Source of the DNA: Acidobacteriota bacterium
GTDB taxonomy: Bacteria > Acidobacteriota > Blastocatellia > Pyrinomonadales > Pyrinomonadaceae
Assembly (NCBI GenBank): GCA_005790265.1
Contig: SXVE01000307.1
Coordinates: 1-7,535, forward strand
DNA: 7,535 bases
Reading direction: 5' to 3'
Below are positions 5,407 through 7,535 of this stretch, piece after piece. A program made the translations under genes and the position numbers. Each line of letters starts with the position of its first letter. Within the stretch, counting starts at the first letter, position 1. The notes below the pieces were generated by a model that made no database searches, was not told the origin of the DNA, and saw nothing but the letters and a program-made list of their open reading frames with translations.

Positions 5407-5553
5407 TTATTCGCAGCCGGAATGTCCGCAATCGCAGGCGATTTCCGTCAAATCCTGATCAACCGCGTCTTCGCAGTGTTGACTGCAATACTTTGAATCA
5501 CCGTTCGCCGGGCAGTGACACAGTTCGTGTCCGCATTTATTAACATCCGCCAT
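5407..5553 (-). CDS. Bacterial metallothionein-like Cys-rich protein, 48 aa
   Basis: A small cytoplasmic metal-binding protein with eight Cys (7, 12, 14, 23, 27, 40, 42, 47) and four His (9, 13, 26, 44). The arrangement CGHELCHC...KYCSQHC...CDCGHSGC follows the bacterial metallothionein family typified by cyanobacterial SmtA, which binds Zn, Cd or Cu through Cys and His. The YCSxxC and CGHxxC segments match SmtA YCSEVC and CGHAGC, recalled from the family. Its likely job is zinc storage or detoxification; metal choice cannot be read from sequence. The 48-aa length is near the family's usual 50-60. ATG 5553 is chosen because AAGGAG lies 9 nt upstream; the frame is open to 5652, but that extension covers the promoter. 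It has its own sigma-70 promoter and terminator, and no ArsR/SmtB repressor gene is adjacent. Confidence 0.88.
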   Translation of the reverse strand: MADVNKCGHELCHCPANGDSKYCSQHCEDAVDQDLTEIACDCGHSGCE

Positions 5554-5562
5554 AAGAAATTT

Positions 5563-5568
5563 CTCCTT
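5563..5568 (-). promoter_or_regulatory. Ribosome binding site deciding the 5553 start
   Basis: The minus strand reads AAGGAG, 9 nt before ATG 5553. It selects the 48-aa Cys-rich product over the 81-aa frame starting at 5652. Confidence 0.85.
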
Positions 5569-5607
5569 GGAATATTGAAAATTTTGCCGGATTTCAGCAA
5601 TATTTTG

Positions 5608-5636
5608 ATTATAGACAAATGAGCGGCAATAAACAA
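5608..5636 (-). promoter_or_regulatory. Sigma-70 promoter of the metallothionein-like gene
   Basis: On the minus strand, TTGTTT (5636-5631) and a perfect TATAAT (5613-5608) are separated by 17 nt. Transcription would start near 5600 and give a leader of about 47 nt. This is the best sigma-70 promoter in the window. Confidence 0.8.
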
Positions 5637-5669
5637 TAATTTGTCGAAACAACGTTGCCGACGGCGATA

Positions 5670-5682
5670 TTCAAACAATGAA
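5670..5682. promoter_or_regulatory. TTCA-N5-TGAA half-site pair, weak operator candidate
   Basis: A short dyad between the divergent metallothionein-like and App1-like genes. Its half-sites recall A+T-rich ArsR/SmtB operators, but the arms are only four bases and it lies upstream of the -35 element, so the call is weak. Confidence 0.15.
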
Positions 5683-5720
5683 CGGCGCTGCTGAACTGAC
5701 GCGGGGAGAGAGAAAAAAAG

Positions 5721-6875
5721 ATGAGCGGATGGAAAGGAAAGCTGGAAAATTTGGTAGAGAATATTGATAATTTTTCGGACGATTTTAGAGAACGATTGAG
5801 AAAAAACAAGGATGACGACAGATTATTAACGATTATTCCTTTTATCGGTTACGGAACGACCAAAACGGTTTTGTTAAGCGGGCGCGTGATTGAAAATAAA
5901 TACGATATCACGCCGCAGAAAGACGACGGAAGATGGGAAAATCTCAAAAATCTATATAAAAGATTTGAAACCGACGAAGTTTCCGGCGCGCGCGTGCGGG
6001 CAACGTTTCTCGAAACGACTGTGGAAACGGAAACCGATGCCGAAGGTTATTTTAATGCGGCGCTCGACGTCAACGGCGTTTTGCCTGATGAATTGTTTCA
6101 CGAGGTCGAGCTGCATCTGCTTGCACCCGAGGAAAATGAATCGTCGGCGCGAGTTGCCGCGCAAGTTCTCGTTCCGCCCGCAACGGCGCGATTCGGCATC
6201 ATCAGTGATTTGGACGATACGGTTTTAACGACCAACGTCACCAACAAATTGAAAATGTTTCTCACCGTCGCCCTGCGCAACGAATATACGCGGCTGCCGT
6301 TCAGAGGCGTCGCCGCATTTTACCGAGCGCTGCGCAAGGGAATCGGCGGCGCGGAAAACAATCCGATCTTTTATGTTTCAAGCAGCCCCTGGAATCTTTA
6401 CGCGCTGCTCACAGAGTTTTTGAGAATTCAGGAAATTCCGCTCGGACCTTTGTTTTTGAAGGATTTCGGCAGCCACACTTTTTTTTCATCGAGCGATCAT
6501 CAAAGCCACAAAATCACCAATATCGAAAAGATTTTAAACGCGTATCCGCATCTGCCGTTTATTTTGATTGGCGACAGCGGCGAGCAAGACCCGGAAATTT
6601 ACGCCGAAATTGTTCGCCGGTTTCCGCAACGAATTCTGGTGATTTATATTCGCAACGTCAATCTCGATCCGGACAGAGTCGCGGCGATTGAAAGTTTAAT
6701 TACCGAAATCAAAATTGCCGGAAGCCAGCTCGTTCTCGCGCCGGACACGCAATTTGCCGCCGCGCACGCCGTTGCGCAAAATCTGATCGCGGCGGAAGAA
6801 TTGGAGTTGGTTGAAATTGAAAAGCTGGAAGACGACGCGGCGGCAACCCAGCAAAGTTTCGCCGAAGAAGATTAG
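5721..6875 (+). CDS. App1 (DUF2183) family phosphatidate phosphatase-like protein
   Basis: This 384-aa protein has no signal peptide or membrane helix and is probably cytoplasmic. The family is named for yeast App1, a Mg-dependent phosphatidate phosphatase that makes diacylglycerol; bacterial members are little studied, so the substrate is inferred. An N-terminal region includes a predicted beta-sandwich segment (about 48-155, VLLSGRVIE...SGARVRATF...DAEGYFNAAL). The HAD-like catalytic domain (about 158-320) shows FGIISDLDDTVL with the DxDxT nucleophile motif (Asp163, Asp165, Thr167). It also has the FYVSSSPWN segment (Ser220-222), SHKITNIEKIL with the expected catalytic Lys264, and the metal-site loop GDSGEQDPE (Asp285, Asp290). 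All catalytic positions look intact. The tail (about 345-384) is Ala/Glu-rich. ATG 5721 has GGGGAG 12 nt upstream. It is transcribed alone, divergent from the metallothionein-like gene. Confidence 0.94.
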   Translation: MSGWKGKLENLVENIDNFSDDFRERLRKNKDDDRLLTIIPFIGYGTTKTVLLSGRVIENKYDITPQKDDGRWENLKNLYKRFETDEVSGARVRATFLETTVETETDAEGYFNAALDVNGVLPDELFHEVELHLLAPEENESSARVAAQVLVPPATARFGIISDLDDTVLTTNVTNKLKMFLTVALRNEYTRLPFRGVAAFYRALRKGIGGAENNPIFYVSSSPWNLYALLTEFLRIQEIPLGPLFLKDFGSHTFFSSSDHQSHKITNIEKILNAYPHLPFILIGDSGEQDPEIYAEIVRRFPQRILVIYIRNVNLDPDRVAAIESLITEIKIAGSQLVLAPDTQFAAAHAVAQNLIAAEELELVEIEKLEDDAAATQQSFAEED

Positions 6876-6908
6876 ACTTTTGTTGATGAAATTTGAAACT
6901 CAAATAAG

Positions 6909-6945
6909 AAAAAAGCTCCAAACATTTAAGTTTGGAGCTTTTTTT
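6909..6945 (+). terminator. Bidirectional terminator between convergent genes
   Basis: A 9-bp stem GCTCCAAAC/GTTTGGAGC (6915-6923 with 6930-6938), loop ATTTAA, is followed by seven T (6939-6945) and preceded by six A (6909-6914). It can end the App1-like gene on the plus strand and the FG-GAP gene on the minus strand. Confidence 0.92.
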
Positions 6946-7019
6946 CTGTCGTGTGCGGCGGTTAGTTAATCGTAATTGTTTGATCGCATCGCCGCGCTGG
7001 TCACTTTTTGCCGTATTGT

Positions 7020-7535
7020 TTAGCGGACAAAAGCGGACGGAGCGGGCACGTCACCGTTTTGTCCGAAACGAGTCGAAGTGAATCCGGCAGTCGAGCGCTG
7101 TAAATACCACGTTCCCGCCGACGGACGAAATACCGCTAAATCCGCGCGTCCGTCGCCGTCGTAATCCGCCGGAGCCGGAAAGTCTTCGCTCGCGCCGAAT
7201 TGCAGCGAGAAAAACGCGTTATTTGAACTGTTCGTGCGATACCAGAAACCGGTCGAAGGACGATAAACGGCGACATCGGTTTTCCCGTCGCCGTCATAAT
7301 CCGCTGCGACCGGTTTGTCTTCCGGCGCGCCGAACTGCGTAAATGCAAACGCATTATTCGAGCTGTTCGTTCTGTACCAATAGCCGGTCGAAGGACGATA
7401 CACCGTGATATCGGCACGCCCGTCACCGTCAAAATCGCCGACTATGGGTTTGTCTTCCGCAGCGCCGAACTGCACTGAGAAAAACGCATTGTTCGTCGAA
7501 TTAAGCCGATACCAGCTGCCCGACGAAGGACGATA
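7020..7535 (-). CDS. FG-GAP/VCBS-like repeat protein, C-terminal 171 aa (5' end outside window)
   Basis: The frame is open to the window edge, so this is the C-terminal part of a larger protein. It holds three full 45-residue repeats and a last, diverged 36-residue one ending SAFVR. Each full repeat has (Y/F)RPS.G.WYR, a QFGA.ED.P segment and a calcium-binding loop: DFDGDGRAD, DYDGDGKTD and DYDGDGRAD. Such repeats form blades of a beta-propeller stabilised by Ca2+ and are usual in secreted or surface proteins. The same C-terminal repeat style is common in large exported proteins of Blastocatellia acidobacteria, by recall. The missing N-terminal part would hold the signal peptide and any catalytic or adhesion domain, so the specific function is unknown. 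The final repeat lacks the Ca loop and probably closes the propeller. Confidence 0.93.
   Translation of the reverse strand, partial: YRPSSGSWYRLNSTNNAFFSVQFGAAEDKPIVGDFDGDGRADITVYRPSTGYWYRTNSSNNAFAFTQFGAPEDKPVAADYDGDGKTDVAVYRPSTGFWYRTNSSNNAFFSLQFGASEDFPAPADYDGDGRADLAVFRPSAGTWYLQRSTAGFTSTRFGQNGDVPAPSAFVR
7131..7535 (-). repeat. Three tandem 135-bp coding repeats
   Basis: Units at 7535-7401, 7400-7266 and 7265-7131 each encode 45 residues of the FG-GAP-like propeller. The second and third share long nearly identical stretches (YRPSTG.WYRTNSSNNAF), which implies recent duplication or conversion. A fourth, diverged 36-codon unit covers 7130-7023. The array continues beyond the window edge. Confidence 0.93.

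Noticed and set aside
5554..5652. N-terminal extension of the metallothionein-like protein (81-aa version from 5652)
   Set aside because: It would include the TTGTTT/TATAAT promoter and the AAGGAG ribosome site, and the extension does not resemble the family.
5670..5682. SmtB/ArsR-type operator for the metallothionein-like gene
   Set aside because: Half-sites are only four bases, the known 12-2-12 pattern is absent, and it lies upstream of the -35 element rather than over the promoter; retained only at very low confidence.

Overview
The window looks like a chromosomal segment of a Gram-negative, moderate-GC bacterium, most likely an acidobacterium of the Blastocatellia/Pyrinomonadaceae type. 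This is an inference from family knowledge. The C-terminal 45-residue FG-GAP-like repeats (YRPSTG..WYR...FG..EDKP...DYDGDGR.D) ending in ...SAFVR, and the secreted protein combining a lipocalin-like acidobacterial domain with a glycine zipper, are the best clues. No rRNA, tRNA, CRISPR array, insertion sequence or phage gene is visible.

Layout. A rho-independent terminator at 1-40 closes a gene outside the window. A 52-aa single-span membrane protein (57-215, minus) is divergent from a CHASE-domain sensor histidine kinase (575-2413, plus), with a 359-bp gene-free region between them. Next is a secreted 653-aa protein with two tandem 122-residue repeats, a beta-rich domain, an Asn/Gly linker and a C-terminal glycine zipper (2617-4578), closed by a strong terminator. 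Two small genes follow: a charged, probably disordered 92-aa protein (4746-5024) and a 58-aa one-span membrane protein (5042-5218). Back-to-back terminators at 5275-5304 and 5347-5380 separate them from a minus-strand 48-aa metallothionein-like protein (5407-5553). This has a textbook sigma-70 promoter and is divergent from an App1/DUF2183 HAD-fold phosphatidate phosphatase-like gene (5721-6875). A bidirectional terminator (6909-6945) lies between that gene and the 3' end of a minus-strand FG-GAP repeat protein (7020-7535), whose 5' part is outside the window.

Main regulatory observation. Three sites match the sigma-54 (RpoN) -24/-12 promoter, all with GGCA-N6-TTGC and therefore the required GG-N10-GC spacing. 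They lie 48 to 75 nt upstream (predicted transcript start to start codon) of the 52-aa membrane protein, the histidine kinase and the 653-aa secreted protein. A by-eye scan of both strands found no other exact match to this pattern. The left half of the window may therefore be a small RpoN-controlled envelope-sensing group: a periplasmic-ligand kinase, a small membrane protein and a secreted glycine-zipper protein. No response regulator or RpoN activator is encoded here, so the activator would have to be elsewhere.
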